A stretch of 64,000 bases of DNA from Trichosporon coremiiforme (GCA_039545355.1 BCJJ01000025.1:522820-586819); one strand, 5' to 3'. Counted from the first letter of the stretch, positions 23,001 to 34,272 are shown. Translations and numbers: made by a program. Notes: a model not told the origin generated them from the letters alone.

Positions 23001-25326
23001 GTCGAGCGGTTCGCTTATCGATACAGGCCGAGCACTTGAGCTTCCATCGGTCTTTTCCGATATCATTCAGACCCTTGACATAGGTGACCATGATGCCATC
23101 CACCTCCACATCCTCTGTGTACGCCTCAGGGATAGCCACCGCGCACGAAGAATGCGCCAGGACTTCAGGCGCTATCGTCAACGATTTAAGGTGTTCAGAG
23201 GGCTCAAACACGCGGGCGAGATCATCTGCAACAAGGGAGGGACACAGGATGCACGGATGATTAGGAATCTCGCGGGTGACAGGCGGCTTCTTCGGTGGCT
23301 CAGGCATCAAGGGCACGATCTGTTGCGGGCGTTTGATGCGGATGATTGGCAGTGTGACAGGTGCGGGCTCCTCGACTGTCGGCGGTGGCGGCGGCGCCTC
23401 TTTCTTCCGACGCTTGGCAGCTCGCTCTTGCTCTTCTTCATCGTCACTGCTTTCGGGTGTGAACGACCGGTCTCCGGTGAGATAGTCGACATCGATGGTG
23501 ACGCTGAAATTGACGCATGTGCATGCCTTCGCCTTGCGACCGAGCTCCAACCAGTTGGGCAGTGCAAAGTTGACGCTCTCAGCACAATTGAAACCCATGT
23601 TGAAACCAGCATGATATCCGCGGGGGAAGGTGATGACGAACTCGTGCTGGTTGTGGACGAGCTTGTTCACGGGAATGCCGTGGTCGCGAAGCATCGTCGG
23701 CGAAAGGGTGCACGATTTGTGCCGCATGAACTGGTCGCAATGGTTGGCGTCGGTAGGGAAGAAGGTCTTGGCGATGGATTCGAAACGCCCCGCCTTGGCC
23801 TGTGGGACGGCATACCAGAACTTGGGGGCTCCAAAGTGAATGTAGTTGATGGAGTACAGGTCCATGTCCTCAACATGCCATGAAAATGCCGCTCGCCACA
23901 TTCCGAAGTAGAGGTAGGGCGAGTTGACACCAGGTAGCTTCCTAGGCAGTTTGTTCAGCATGTTCGGCAGGTTCGCCACGTTCCAGGGGTATAACGGATC
24001 AGCGAACAGCGATCCAGGCAGATCGGCGCCGTACCAGCTAGGCGTCGACATGCCGATCTGCTTCCAGAATTTGCGTTCGATTCCAGCACATCCCGTCACG
24101 GTGTAGTCTGCGGGCTCAACGCCTTCCGGAAGCCAAGCTCGGCTGAGGTCCGTCTCTTCGTAGAACGGGTCCAGAGGCTCCTCTTCAGGCGTCTCGGGTG
24201 GTGTTGTGGCCATCGGCTCTTGCTCGGACTTCGACGTCTTTGAATCGTGCTCCAGGGCGGGCACGTCATCGACATCCATCTTCTCCGAGGCCTTCGGCGC
24301 GGCAGGAGCGGGAGCTTTTGTCCAAACATCGAAGTTTGACGAGTCCTTGGCGGCAGCGGCGGCGGCAGCCTCAGCCTCCCGTTGCCGCTTGCGCTCCGCA
24401 GCGGCCTCCAGCTTCTGCTTTCGGATTTTGGCCCTTTCCTGACGCTCGGCCTTCTTCTTCGCCAGCCATTCCTTGACCTCCTTAGAGTCGCGATTCGTAG
24501 TTTTGTCAATCTCCTTCGGGCTAGCGGTGAAGAGGTCCTTCTGCGAGCATTTGTCAAACCATTCGTGTATTGACAGCGGCCGGTTACGGTTGCGTTCGAT
24601 GTTGCGTTGAACAAAGACGCCATTTCGGCCCATCATACGTTGTTCGATCGGACTGCGAATCTCGAGATCTTGCATGGCGCGCTTGTCGATGAGTTGCACT
24701 GCATCGACCCATTCTTGCGGCGGGATGATCTTGACGATGCTAGACCGTTCGCCCCACGGTCTCACTTTCTCCATGTACTGGGCGAAGTCCTGTGATGTCA
24801 GATGCCTACCCTCAGGAGCCACATACCTTGAACTCGTCCATCGATGGCTTGAATATTGGGATGCCGCGAGTCGCCTCCGGGTCTTCCTCCGGCCAGACGT
24901 ACACGCCCTCGGGTATCGGCTCCGGTTCGGACTCATCGGTCTTGTGGGGATTGTTACTCAAAGGGTAGCTGTGCAGGTCAGTGTTGATCTTAAGGGGGTG
25001 GGTACGTACAAGCAATATGGTTGAGCGATTTCGGGTGCCGCCGGAGTGGAGGTCGCACCGACAGGAGGAGCCGGTGCAGGCGCAGATTGAGACTGACCAG
25101 CGTGCGCCGCCTTCCTAGGGGACGTTCGCGTTGGCATCGCCGGTGAAGCGCTGCCCCTCAGCTTCCTCTTTGTCTTCGGGGTCGTGTGGGATGACTGCGT
25201 ACTGCCGGGTTGAGGTGGCTCCGCTCGACCTGAAATGTTGGAAGAGGCGTTGTTGGTTTCTGGAGTGGTCGGGCGAGGTTCGGCGACGGCCGCTCCAGAC
25301 GCGTCTGGATGAACGTCAACCGACAT
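20005..25326 (-). CDS. KDM4-type JmjC histone demethylase fused in frame to dihydrofolate/folylpolyglutamate synthase
   Basis: Exons 25326-25010, 24968-24827 and 24789-20005 read as one 1,747-residue frame. JmjN lies near residues 135-195 (G-I-P-I-F-K-P-S-M-D-E-F-K). The JmjC domain lies near 400-570, with iron ligands H458 and E460 (H-V-E-D-M-D-L-Y) and H546 (Y-H-A-G-F-N-M-G-F-N), closely matching KDM4/Rph1 enzymes. Paired PHD/extended-PHD cysteines and histidines run from about 665 to 815. A long H/P-rich linker follows, then from about 1237 a complete Mur-ligase-type synthase: G-T-N-G-K-G-S near 1317, N-S-P-H-L-V-E-P-R-D, V-E-C-G-I-G-G-G-R-D-A-T-N and L-V-D-G-A-H-N. Expected roles are nuclear H3K9/K36 demethylation and cytosolic folate synthesis or glutamylation. 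An in-frame ATG at 21540 would give a 511-residue synthase alone, so two overlapping or adjacent genes remain possible. Confidence 0.78.
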
Positions 25327-26501
25327 CGTTCGACCGGTGGACGGCTCTAGTTGAGTAGTAGCGCAAGGAATACCAAGATCGAGACGGTATGTCGTACGGT
25401 TGGGGTGATTGATGAGATGCAGGCTAGACGCAAGGTGCAAGATACTTGTTGCTGAGTGGCGACTTGGCCGGACTGGGACCCCGAAACGACCACGTGGTAG
25501 TCTGGTTTCAGCGAGACCTCTGTTGCTTCACAGTAGTTCATCTCGGAGCGGCATTAATTTGCGTCAAGCCCGCACGGAACAGCGACTCCACCCCAAGGCC
25601 GGGGGCCGGGGGAAGGGGGGGGCGGGTACCTGGAGGAAGCCAATGTTCAACTTCGGTGCTGGAGTGGAGCAGGAACGAGGAGATCACCGCTCTCTTGACT
25701 ATCGAGTCAGAAGACCAGGACAACAATGTAGTTATTCATAGGCGGGCGCGGTAGAAGGTGTCCCATGCACTAACAGACTGAAGAGTGCACTAGTCTGACA
25801 CACGCATGAATGGGTACATCGCACATCAAGCACAGCTACGAGACTTCTCAGGTGCGTCAGGCGGGCGATCGGGCGAGGACAGGAACTGCGGGCAAGAGGG
25901 CCGACCGTTGGACTCCTACCCTGGACGCACTTCCAATGTGCCACATAACGTGCCTTCTGTATCGCCGCATCCGCCTGCGCCAACCAGCCAGTACTGAGCT
26001 GCATCCTTCGGACATCCTCTCTGGCCTCTTTTGGCTAAGATCATGTGTAGTATCTGTTCTTAACATAGTGAGATATGTTATAGCCCCACGGGGCTTCAAT
26101 CTCCCTTTATCTTTCCTCGCCCGAGGTGCCTCTGCGGCTTGCTGCACGCATCCTCACGATGTCGCTGGCCTTACACTGCCGCCTTCTGATGTCAGGGTAC
26201 ACCAAAAATAATCTTTTTGCTTTTGCTCTGTCGTCCACGTGTCTAGTCCGCGCTGACAGGTCGATCATCTACTCGCAACTGGTAGGCTGACGGGTTGATG
26301 CGGCTGGTGTTAGAAACAGGGGACAAACGTGTTCCAGACTCGCGCGCGTCAAAGCATGCAAGACTGAGGAATGGACCAGGTCGCATGACCTCACCTCGGC
26401 CACTCAGCATCATGATAACGACTGCATGACGCTAGCTGTCGGTCGCGGCCGCTGAACACTTTCCCATCTGCATCTTCACTCACTCACATGTTGGTAACAC
26501 C
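25327..26501. other. Intergenic region with G-rich tract
   Basis: 1.2 kb between divergent genes. A C/G-rich stretch near 25592-25630 includes long G runs that could form a quadruplex. No protein fragment, tRNA or repeat family was recognised. It holds the demethylase promoter and the promoter of the first F-box gene. Confidence 0.5.
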
Positions 26502-28700
26502 ATGACGAGCTTCACGTACGCCGAACCAGCGCTCTGCCCAATCCCATTAGATTTGCTAGTCGAGATCACCTCGCATCTCCCAAGGGCAGACCTCGCCCGA
26601 CTCCTGCGCGTGAACACCTTCTTCCACTCCGCCCTCTTCCGGCACCTATACGCCGAGGTCATTGATGTGGCTGCGTTTCACTCCCGTGCTGGGATCCGAC
26701 ACCATCGTCCGCCGCTCGAGAAGTACGCAAAGCACGTACGGTGCCTTGAAGTCCGGGCAAAGCCGTTTGCCTGCTGCGAGGGGCCGGAGCACCCACTGCC
26801 TGGGCTCCAAGTGTTGAGGCTGGAGTACGCCGGCCTGGACCTGGATACGGCGAGCGAGGCGCTGCGGTTCTGCTCGGGAGAGTTCTATCAGCCCGAAGCG
26901 GTTGTGATATGCTCGCCGAGCACGATGCGGAAGGACGCGGCGCCGGCGAGGAAGATTGCGGAGAGCGTGGAAGGGGCGGAACTCGTGCTCCTCCTGCGAG
27001 GGAAGCCGGATCGACTATTGGGCGCACTGTTGGGAACGTACACGCCCAAAAGCAGGGGTGATGTCACGATCGTCCTGAATCTGATCGCTAAGCCGAACGA
27101 AACGGTTGATGCGCTGTTGGAGATGTGCCGGTGTCTTGCGAATCTGGACCAGAAGCCGCTGGGCAACCACCAGCTGAGGCGGGTGCGATTCATTGTCGGA
27201 GGTGTTGAGTTCTCGGATACCGCTCGCGAGGAACTCATCAAAAGCTTGGAGAAGCACATGGCGGAACACCGGACAGTCGCCGCGCTGCCCGGCGCGATCA
27301 GCATCCCCGACACTAACATGGATGACACCTCTGCGCATGCTCTGGAGTCGCCCTCGATTGTCATCGAGGAAGTCCTTCCCCCACCAGCCCTCGAGCTCCT
27401 CCACCTGGACGAGTACTTACGCGGTGGGAGATCGCGTGTCCTGTCCCAGGTCGACATCGATAAGCACCACACGACGCTGCGGTACAATAAGCCCATTCAG
27501 CATAGCGATGTGCGGTGGCTGGTCGCGGCGCACAAGGACATGCCCCCGGCGACCAAACTCCTGGAGCCGACGCAGTACGACCTACGGCGGACCTGGTGGG
27601 CTGGCTCCGACTCGCCGGACTATGGCGGATGGTCCTCGCCATACTCTGAGGGGTGGGAAGCGTATCCAGATGGCTGGGACGAGCCCCTGTCCTCCGGCTC
27701 CGAGGAATACGCCTACCCCGAGTTCACGGATGAGGGCTACCAGGGCCCATACGAGGAATCAGTCGACGGGCCCCGCCTCGATCCGAACGTGGACTGGCAG
27801 GCGGTTTTCGACCGCGAGGATTTCGAGGCCGCCATGGACAAGCTGGATCGTTGCTGGTCTAATGAGGACGCGAGATACAATCAGGAGGAGTACATTCGCG
27901 AGAGGTTTGGGGGGAGTCCCATGTCCGTTGGAGCCCGATTGTGTGGTTGGCAGAGAGAGGATGGAGAAGACGACGGAGATAGGGACGATGGGGACTGGAA
28001 GGACCAGGCCGAGGGCGAACATGTGATCTATCAAGATTGGGAAGGATACAGTGGAGAAGGAGACCAAAATGGATTCGCCAACCCTGTGGACTCGATTGGG
28101 GTCTACATCCATGACCGGGATAGGGAAATCGACGGCCTGGACGAGGATCCCGAGGACGAAGTGGACGACTGTGTCGAGGGACTGGGCGACGACCACGGTC
28201 TAGACAACGCCAACGATGAGGACAACACTGTCGACGGCGACGACATCGAACAGGAGGACTCCTATGCTGAGCAGGAGGACGCCTACACAGAACAGGGATA
28301 TGACTGCGAGGGGGATCCCGGCGAGGATGAGGGCGAAGATGACATCGATGAAGAAGATGACATCGAAGGAGACGAAGATTATATCGGCGACGAGGACGAC
28401 CTCAGCGATGAAGATGATTTCGACGACGAGGATGAGGACGACCTCTTCTCCATTCATCTCAGCTTTCTGTTCTTCCACCTCACCGACTTCAAGAAAGAAG
28501 ACTGCGACTTTCTCCAACCAGACAGTATGTCCGGCGATCAAAGTGCTGGGTCCGGTTTCGCCGCCCTGCCCGCAGAACTCATCGCCGACATCATAACCTA
28601 CCTCAATCTCTCCGATATTTGCTCAACTCTTGCGCGTGAACTCGGTCCTCCACGAAACTTGCAGCAAGGCTATCTACACCCATACAGAGGACGTCTTTGA
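26502..28700 (+). CDS. F-box-like protein with long acidic tail (family copy 1)
   Basis: The open frame of 732 codons begins at an ATG 41 bases after an A/C-rich leader. Residues about 14-46 (I-P-L-D-L-L-V-E-I-T-S-H-L and L-L-R-V-N-T-F-F-H-S) form an F-box-like motif, expected to bind Skp1 in an SCF ubiquitin ligase. The next block (R-P-P-L-E-K-Y-A-K-H-V-R-C-L-E-V) is shared with the two neighbouring family members. Residues about 480-655 are extremely rich in D and E. The last ~58 codons belong to the start of the next, damaged family copy (its ATG is at 28527), so the true 3' end of this gene is uncertain. Either an unseen intron ends it earlier, or the fusion is a by-product of decay. Substrate unknown. 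Confidence 0.6.
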   Translation: MTSFTYAEPALCPIPLDLLVEITSHLPRADLARLLRVNTFFHSALFRHLYAEVIDVAAFHSRAGIRHHRPPLEKYAKHVRCLEVRAKPFACCEGPEHPLPGLQVLRLEYAGLDLDTASEALRFCSGEFYQPEAVVICSPSTMRKDAAPARKIAESVEGAELVLLLRGKPDRLLGALLGTYTPKSRGDVTIVLNLIAKPNETVDALLEMCRCLANLDQKPLGNHQLRRVRFIVGGVEFSDTAREELIKSLEKHMAEHRTVAALPGAISIPDTNMDDTSAHALESPSIVIEEVLPPPALELLHLDEYLRGGRSRVLSQVDIDKHHTTLRYNKPIQHSDVRWLVAAHKDMPPATKLLEPTQYDLRRTWWAGSDSPDYGGWSSPYSEGWEAYPDGWDEPLSSGSEEYAYPEFTDEGYQGPYEESVDGPRLDPNVDWQAVFDREDFEAAMDKLDRCWSNEDARYNQEEYIRERFGGSPMSVGARLCGWQREDGEDDGDRDDGDWKDQAEGEHVIYQDWEGYSGEGDQNGFANPVDSIGVYIHDRDREIDGLDEDPEDEVDDCVEGLGDDHGLDNANDEDNTVDGDDIEQEDSYAEQEDAYTEQGYDCEGDPGEDEGEDDIDEEDDIEGDEDYIGDEDDLSDEDDFDDEDEDDLFSIHLSFLFFHLTDFKKEDCDFLQPDSMSGDQSAGSGFAALPAELIADIITYLNLSDICSTLARELGPPRNLQQGYLHPYRGRL

Positions 28701-29141
28701 GTCTGACAATCTCTTCGAGCGCGACCACACCCATGGCCGCCCCCCTCTCGAGAACCCCAAGTACGCGCAATACGTCCGCAGCCTGGATGTTCGCGCTAGG
28801 CCCCAGGCTTGCTACAACCTTCCTCCATTCTCGCTGCCCAGCCTTGACGTGCTGCGTCTTCGCTTCGACACCGAATTCCTCGAGTGCAACAGTGGCTGTC
28901 TCATACCCGAGTTCATGTCGACAGACATCCACAACCCTAAGACCACCCCAAGACCCTCATGATCCACACGCCGACGTCGTTCTACGGTGATGTCTTCCCC
29001 ATGACCTATGTCGCCGAGAAGATCAAGACGGCAGAAATCGCCCTCGTCATGAAGTGCTCGGCCGGCTGTGACATGGCAGTGAGCAAAGCACAGCACAGGC
29101 AAACAATCTCTTTCATAAGCATTACAAAGATCACTATATAA
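28527..29141 (+). pseudogene. Frameshifted F-box family copy 2
   Basis: A second family copy with its own ATG. The F-box-like start (L-P-A-E-L-I-A-D-I-I-T-Y-L) is in one frame. The continuation (A-Q-L-L-R-V-N-S-V-L-H-E and R-P-P-L-E-N-P-K-Y-A-Q-Y-V-R) is in another from about 28613. A third frame carries V-A-E-K-I-K-T-A-E-I-A-L-V-M-K from about 28955 to 29141. No intron with GT-AG ends bridges these shifts, so at least two frame disruptions are inferred. After that the homology to copies 1 and 3 is lost, so the copy is also truncated. The first disrupted frame is continuous with the upstream F-box gene. Family relation is by eye from shared motifs. Confidence 0.6.
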
Positions 29142-29169
29142 CAAGGTGGCTACGCGCTTGGCCATGATT

Positions 29170-30630
29170 TTAGAAACTGTCATCGATGTCGTCCATCGGG
29201 TCATCGCTGTCGTTCTCGTATTCGTACACGGCATAGTCGTCAGTGAGAGTGTTCCAAACCGCGCCCGCGAGTTCCATCAGGCGTCTGGCGTGCTGCGCGA
29301 GCTCGTGAATCTCCTCCGCCGCATGCGCGTGGGTGCGCACGCTCGGCCGGCAGCGGCGCCAGTAGTCCCCCGCTTCCTGCCTCGTGAGGACGAGTTCATT
29401 CTCCCTCCTCCGGAGAAACTCGGATGCGAGGTGCACACCGATCTGCGTCTGCGCCTTGAGCATTGTGCGGCGGTGGAGTTCTAGTCTGTACTGTGCGATC
29501 TCGGCGAGGACCATGTCGCGGCAGGAAGGCGTCAGAACGTAATCGGGAACCACGACCCTGACATCAGAGAGGCGCGGATAATTGGCGCGGAAGCCTGGAT
29601 CGTCCACGACTTCGCACAGCTGGAACAGAGCGTGCATCACGTCCACGGCCAGGTCGGGCTGCCTCGGGCACTCCAGAACCACTGTGAGCACCGGGGTCGA
29701 GCACGGCACCTCCTTCGCGAACGTGAGCGGCAGGGGCTCCATGTCGAACACGCTCGCCGGCATCTTCAAGAACATCACCACCCTTTCCGCAGACTTCATG
29801 ACTTCCTCTTCGACCCGCAGTCCCAACCCGTGGCCCAGAGTGCGCAGAACAACAGTCCTAGCGCGCACACCGGAAGGCAAGCGGGATGCATACCCTTGCG
29901 TGTCGGGACACTTGGACGGCGTGCCGGCAATGAGAGCGCGCCGCTGACCGGGTGTCAAGCGGCGAGGTTGGGATTTCGGATGCGGTGCGTGCGGAGCCAC
30001 GTCAAGCCGCAGCACCTCGAGGGAGGGGAGGACGAGCCGGCCCCAAGGGCGGCAGCACCTGCGCGCAACTAAACCGGCGTCGAGGCATCGGACGTGGGAG
30101 GCGTAATGGACATTCTTGAGCGGTGGGCGGGTGTGCACACCCTTCCCTCCTCCCACTGCTCCGGCTACCGTGCCACCGAGGACCGCTGGAGCTGAGCCCG
30201 CTCGCCTCTTTCGTCCCCGCTTCAGAACGACGGCCGGCACGCGGACGTACACTAGCTTGACGACTGCTGCGTGGAAGAAGGAGTTGACGCGCAGGAGCTG
30301 TACGAGGTCTTCTTGTGGAAGGAAGGCTACTACCGCCTGTAGCAGCTCAACAGGGAGGGGGGAGAGACGGGACGTCTCATCGGGCTCGAAGGCGATGTCT
30401 ACGTCGAAGTCGTCAAGCGAGGCGGAGACCTCAGAGAGTTCACTCAACTCGGAGAGATCGGGGGATAGAGGGTTAGAAAGGTCCTTGAATCCCGGCGAGT
30501 AGAGCTCGGACAGATCGTGGAGGTCTCGAGGTGAGTCGTGGGGCAGGCCGTCGAGCTGAGGCGAGAAGGAGAGTTCAGATGGTTCGCAAGCGTGGTGGGT
30601 CATGGAGAGGTCGTGCAGGTCGTGAGGCAT
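29170..30630 (-). CDS. F-box-like protein (family copy 3)
   Basis: A single-exon gene of 486 residues with an ATG start. The N-terminal ~85 residues are an unusual tract of D-L-S/S-E-L repeats, acidic and serine-rich. The F-box-like motif lies at about 92-125 (L-P-V-E-L-L-Q-A-V-V-A-F-L and L-L-R-V-N-S-F-F-H-A). The shared family block R-P-P-L-K-N-V-H-Y-A-S-H-V-R-C-L-D and V-L-P-S-L-E-V-L-R-L-D follows at about 173-215. The C-terminus is acidic (D-D-P-M-D-D-I-D-D). It probably acts as an SCF adaptor, substrate unknown. It is convergent with the damaged copy 2, only 28 bp away, so an inverted duplication is a plausible origin of the cluster. Confidence 0.7.
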   Translation of the reverse strand: MPHDLHDLSMTHHACEPSELSFSPQLDGLPHDSPRDLHDLSELYSPGFKDLSNPLSPDLSELSELSEVSASLDDFDVDIAFEPDETSRLSPLPVELLQAVVAFLPQEDLVQLLRVNSFFHAAVVKLVYVRVPAVVLKRGRKRRAGSAPAVLGGTVAGAVGGGKGVHTRPPLKNVHYASHVRCLDAGLVARRCCRPWGRLVLPSLEVLRLDVAPHAPHPKSQPRRLTPGQRRALIAGTPSKCPDTQGYASRLPSGVRARTVVLRTLGHGLGLRVEEEVMKSAERVVMFLKMPASVFDMEPLPLTFAKEVPCSTPVLTVVLECPRQPDLAVDVMHALFQLCEVVDDPGFRANYPRLSDVRVVVPDYVLTPSCRDMVLAEIAQYRLELHRRTMLKAQTQIGVHLASEFLRRRENELVLTRQEAGDYWRRCRPSVRTHAHAAEEIHELAQHARRLMELAGAVWNTLTDDYAVYEYENDSDDPMDDIDDSF

Positions 30631-31515
30631 TGGTGCTTGATGGAGAGCAAGTGTGTGTTGTCAACAGGCCATGGCCAATGCCCACGACGATGTGACGAGG
30701 AGGAGGTCGATGCTGAGAAGCCCGACCCAACGCCTGACCGAAGCCTGACCAACAGCCTGGCAAGAGCCGGTCATGCCGGTCCCCGCAGTCCGTGCGGCGC
30801 AATGCGGCATGCGGGCGTCGTGATGTGTGAAGAATGTGCGGCACTCCTCATTGAGCCCTCATTGTGCTTTGAGCGCTGCTTGAGAGATGCGAAGAGGCGA
30901 GAGTAGCGGGGGAAGGGGCCAAGCCAAGAGGCAGAGGGAAGAGCAAGCGGCGATCTGTGCCACCCCCGCATCGTCCCCCAGATCCCGCACGGGGGGCGCT
31001 TGCGGCGTGCCTGACAAGACATTGATCGCTGTTCGCCACCCGCTGTGCACTGTAGCACTGTAGCGCAACGTTTCGCTGCTTGCATTGAACAATGCATGTA
31101 CGGTTACAGTGCTGCTTCTCCTTGCTCTCTGCTGTTTACCTCCAACCTTCTCGAATGGATGCCATCTTGGCCATTAGCCAAAGGTTGGCGCGAAAAGCCC
31201 GCCAAATCTGTTTAATCGCTCGCTTGAACTGTTGCGATAGGGGGTTTGACAGCTCAGCTTGGCGACAAGTCGAGCGACGCAAAGGATGGAGAATAACATA
31301 ACAACAAATGTAAAGGCTGCCCTTCCCACACTCGCCTTCAATCGGTCTCCAGACGGTATCGCCGTGCCTGGTTATTGGACCTCCACCTCCACCTTCACAC
31401 GTAACCTCACCCAAACGCGTCTGGCGGCGAACAAACGCGCCTCAAGCAGCCTACCTTAGCCACCTTCCCTCCACCCACCTCCTTTCGAATACATCCACGG
31501 CGGCCCAATACCAAA
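30631..31515. promoter_or_regulatory. Divergent intergenic region, F-box / Ku80
   Basis: 885 bp between divergent ATGs. No repeat, RNA gene or protein fragment was recognised. Pyrimidine-rich sequence precedes the Ku80 start. Confidence 0.45.
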
Positions 31516-34272
31516 ATGGCTGGACGAGGAGGATACTGCGTCATGGCCTACTGTGTCGATGTGTCGCCGTCAATGGGTGAGCCCATGGCTGACCCTGACG
31601 GCACCGGCATAAAGCGACCCAAGCTCGCCTGGGTCAAGGAATATGTCGCCCGAGAGTTTGAGCCCAAGGTGACTTACCGAAGCTATCCTCAAAGACTAAC
31701 TCCTCTCTCAGATTCAGAGCGGGAGGAAGACAGACTGCATTGGACTGGTGACTTTCGGTGGCAGTGAGTTGGCAGGGAACCATTCTCTCGACAGAATTGA
31801 CACTCAGAAACTAACAACTCCGCCAACGCCGATTACTGCAGGAAGAACCCCGACGACGCGGACGCACCGTATCAAAACGTCAGCGTTGATGTCGCTATTC
31901 AGACCGCGAAGCCGGCTGCGCTGGAGACGCTTATGAATACCGAGCAGGGCGATGCGGAAGGCAACCGTGAGCTAATGTTGCGTGGGCGCAACTGACAATC
32001 AGCCGTTTCAGCAATGTTGTGCGCCCTCGACGCTATCCAGATGCACAAACACGGCAAAAACTGGACGTTGGAGATCGTGCTCATCACCGACGGAGAGTCG
32101 AGCTTCGATCAGGGCGAGTACGAGGAAGCCATGGAGACTCTCGACCGGCTTGGAGTCAAGCTCACCGTCTTAGGCGTGGGCTTCGATGATCCGGAAGGCA
32201 ATGTGGACAAGTCTAAGCCGAAGCCGAAGCGTCTTAGTGAGAAGTTTTGGCGAGTGTTCATCCGGAATCTTGAGGAACAGATTTCTAAATCTAGCACGGA
32301 GGAGCAGTTCCGCCCAGTGCTCAAGGTGTTTGAGCCAGAACTCTCCCAAATCCGCATGCCACGGCCAGACGTGGTCAACGGAACGCAGGTGGGCACCTGC
32401 CTGTACATTGGCGCGGAGCCGATCGACGCCGAGCAGGCCATCTGCATCCCCCTCAAGTACACGAAGGCGACAGCCAAGGCTCGCCCACCCCCGCTGAGCA
32501 AGGCTTGGAAGACGGCTGTGGACCTGCAGCAGCCTCCTGGGTCTATCCCAACGCACACCGAAGCCAGCCAATTGCTCAACACCCTGCAGTCTCAGAGCCA
32601 GTCTCAAGGTGGGCAGGGAAACAACCTCGCGGCTCTGGTGTCGGCCGACGTCAAGCAGCATAGCACGTACTTCCTCAAGAAGCCCGAGCCTGTCAAGGAG
32701 AGTGGAGCGGGAGAGGCGGACGGCGCGGACGGCGCTGAGGATCTGCCGACGATTGAAGAGGACGAAGGGGAGCGTGAATACATTCCGAAGGAGGAGCTTG
32801 TCAAGGCCTGGAGGTACGGCTCGTCGTGGATCCCCGTCGAGGAAGACACGTTCGAGCCCCTGCAAACCCAAAAGGGAGTGGAGGTTCTGGGCTTCATCCC
32901 TCAGAAGAACGTGAGCGAGAGAGCCTGGTCGCATAAAGTTGACATCAGATCCGAAAGTACATGCTGATCGGCGAGGTTCGCTACCTTTGGCCCGACCTCA
33001 AGTCCGCCAAGGCGCAGATTCAGTTCTCATCCTTCGTGTCCGCCCTCGTCACCACCGGGATGGTCGCCATCACGCGATGGGTCACCAAGGATGGGTCGCC
33101 GCCGGAGATCGGAGTGTGCATCCCCAGGCAGGAGTTCGGAGACGAAACCCGTCTCGATCTCATGTACTGGATTCGCCTGCCGTTCGCCGACGACGACCAC
33201 AGGTTTTTCTTCCCGAGCTTGACAAACTATAAGAATGTGTCAGGCAACGAGATCACCGAGCACCCGTACATTCCAACTCAGGAGCAAAGCGACTTGATGG
33301 ACGAGCTCGTGAAGGGATTGGACCTTGACACCGTTACGCCGGAGGGTGCGACGCAGAGGGACGACGAGGACGAGGACGAGGACGGGGAACAAGCGTTGCA
33401 TGATCCGTGGTTCGATTCAGCGTTATCCTACAACCCCGCCATCCACCGCACCAAGCAGGCTATCTTGCACGCCTCGCTGACGGCCGACACGAAGGCTGAT
33501 CCGCTCGGCCCGCCGCATCCCGAGCTCACCAAATACTTCTACACGCCGGAAAAGCTGGTTGAGCAGACTGAGAAGATAACTGAGCGTCTCAAGGACGCCC
33601 TGGACATCAAGAAGGTGACGCGTGTCCAGCGCAAGAAGCGCCATTCGGACACCGGAGGCTTGGCTGAGGGCGAGGGAATGTAAGTTCCTACACTCGCAGT
33701 CTGAACTGACCATCAGGATCGACATTGACGAGCTGTTCGACAACCCTGCCCCCACGGAGACGGAAACCGTGTCGCCTGCCAAGCCCAAGATCGCCGCTGA
33801 CATCGACAAGAAGCCAGACTTCGCGGACGACCCTGACTTCATCTTACCCCCGTCAGCGGACGCGAAACCGAAGCCGGGCCGTCTCATTAGCAACCTGAAG
33901 CCGCTGGAGGACTTCAAGCGCGTGACCGCTTCGGGCGACGTGTTCAAGAAGGCGATCCAGGACATGGGTGTCGTCGTGAAGGAGAACGTGGCGGCGTCGT
34001 TTTCTAAGCAAGCCTTCCCCGGCGCGATCGCGTGTCTCGAGGAAGCGCGCTCCACTGCGCTCATTTACGAGGAGACCGAAACGTACAATGAGTAAGTTGG
34101 TATCGCATCACACTTCCTAACTTTCAGAATCGTCAAGAACCTGGAGAAGGCGGTCACGGACCCGGGCTTCAAGCACAAGAACTTCTGGGACACGTTCAAG
34201 GCTGCGGGGCAGAAGGTTGCGGCGATCAGCGATGAGGAGGCCGCAGCGGCGCTCGAGGAGGAATACGAGTAG
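31516..34272 (+). CDS. YKU80: Ku80 subunit of the DNA-end-binding Ku heterodimer
   Basis: Large Ku subunit, which encircles DNA ends with Ku70 to start non-homologous end joining and also protects telomeres. Exons 31516-31668, 31712-31763, 31808-31966, 32012-32910, 32949-33679, 33717-34091 and 34128-34272 join in phase to give 837 residues. The N-terminal von Willebrand A-like domain starts with Y-C-V-D-V-S-P-S-M-G and contains L-E-I-V-L-I-T-D-G-E. The central Ku beta-barrel runs from about 240 to 560, with R-K-Y-M-L-I-G-E-V-R-Y-L-W-P and R-L-P-F-A-D-D-D-H-R. An acidic linker and a helical C-terminal domain (S-A-D-A-K-P-K-P-G-R-L-I onward) follow. Intron 1's acceptor was fixed by continuity of T-F-G-G-K-T-N-N. 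Confidence 0.92.
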
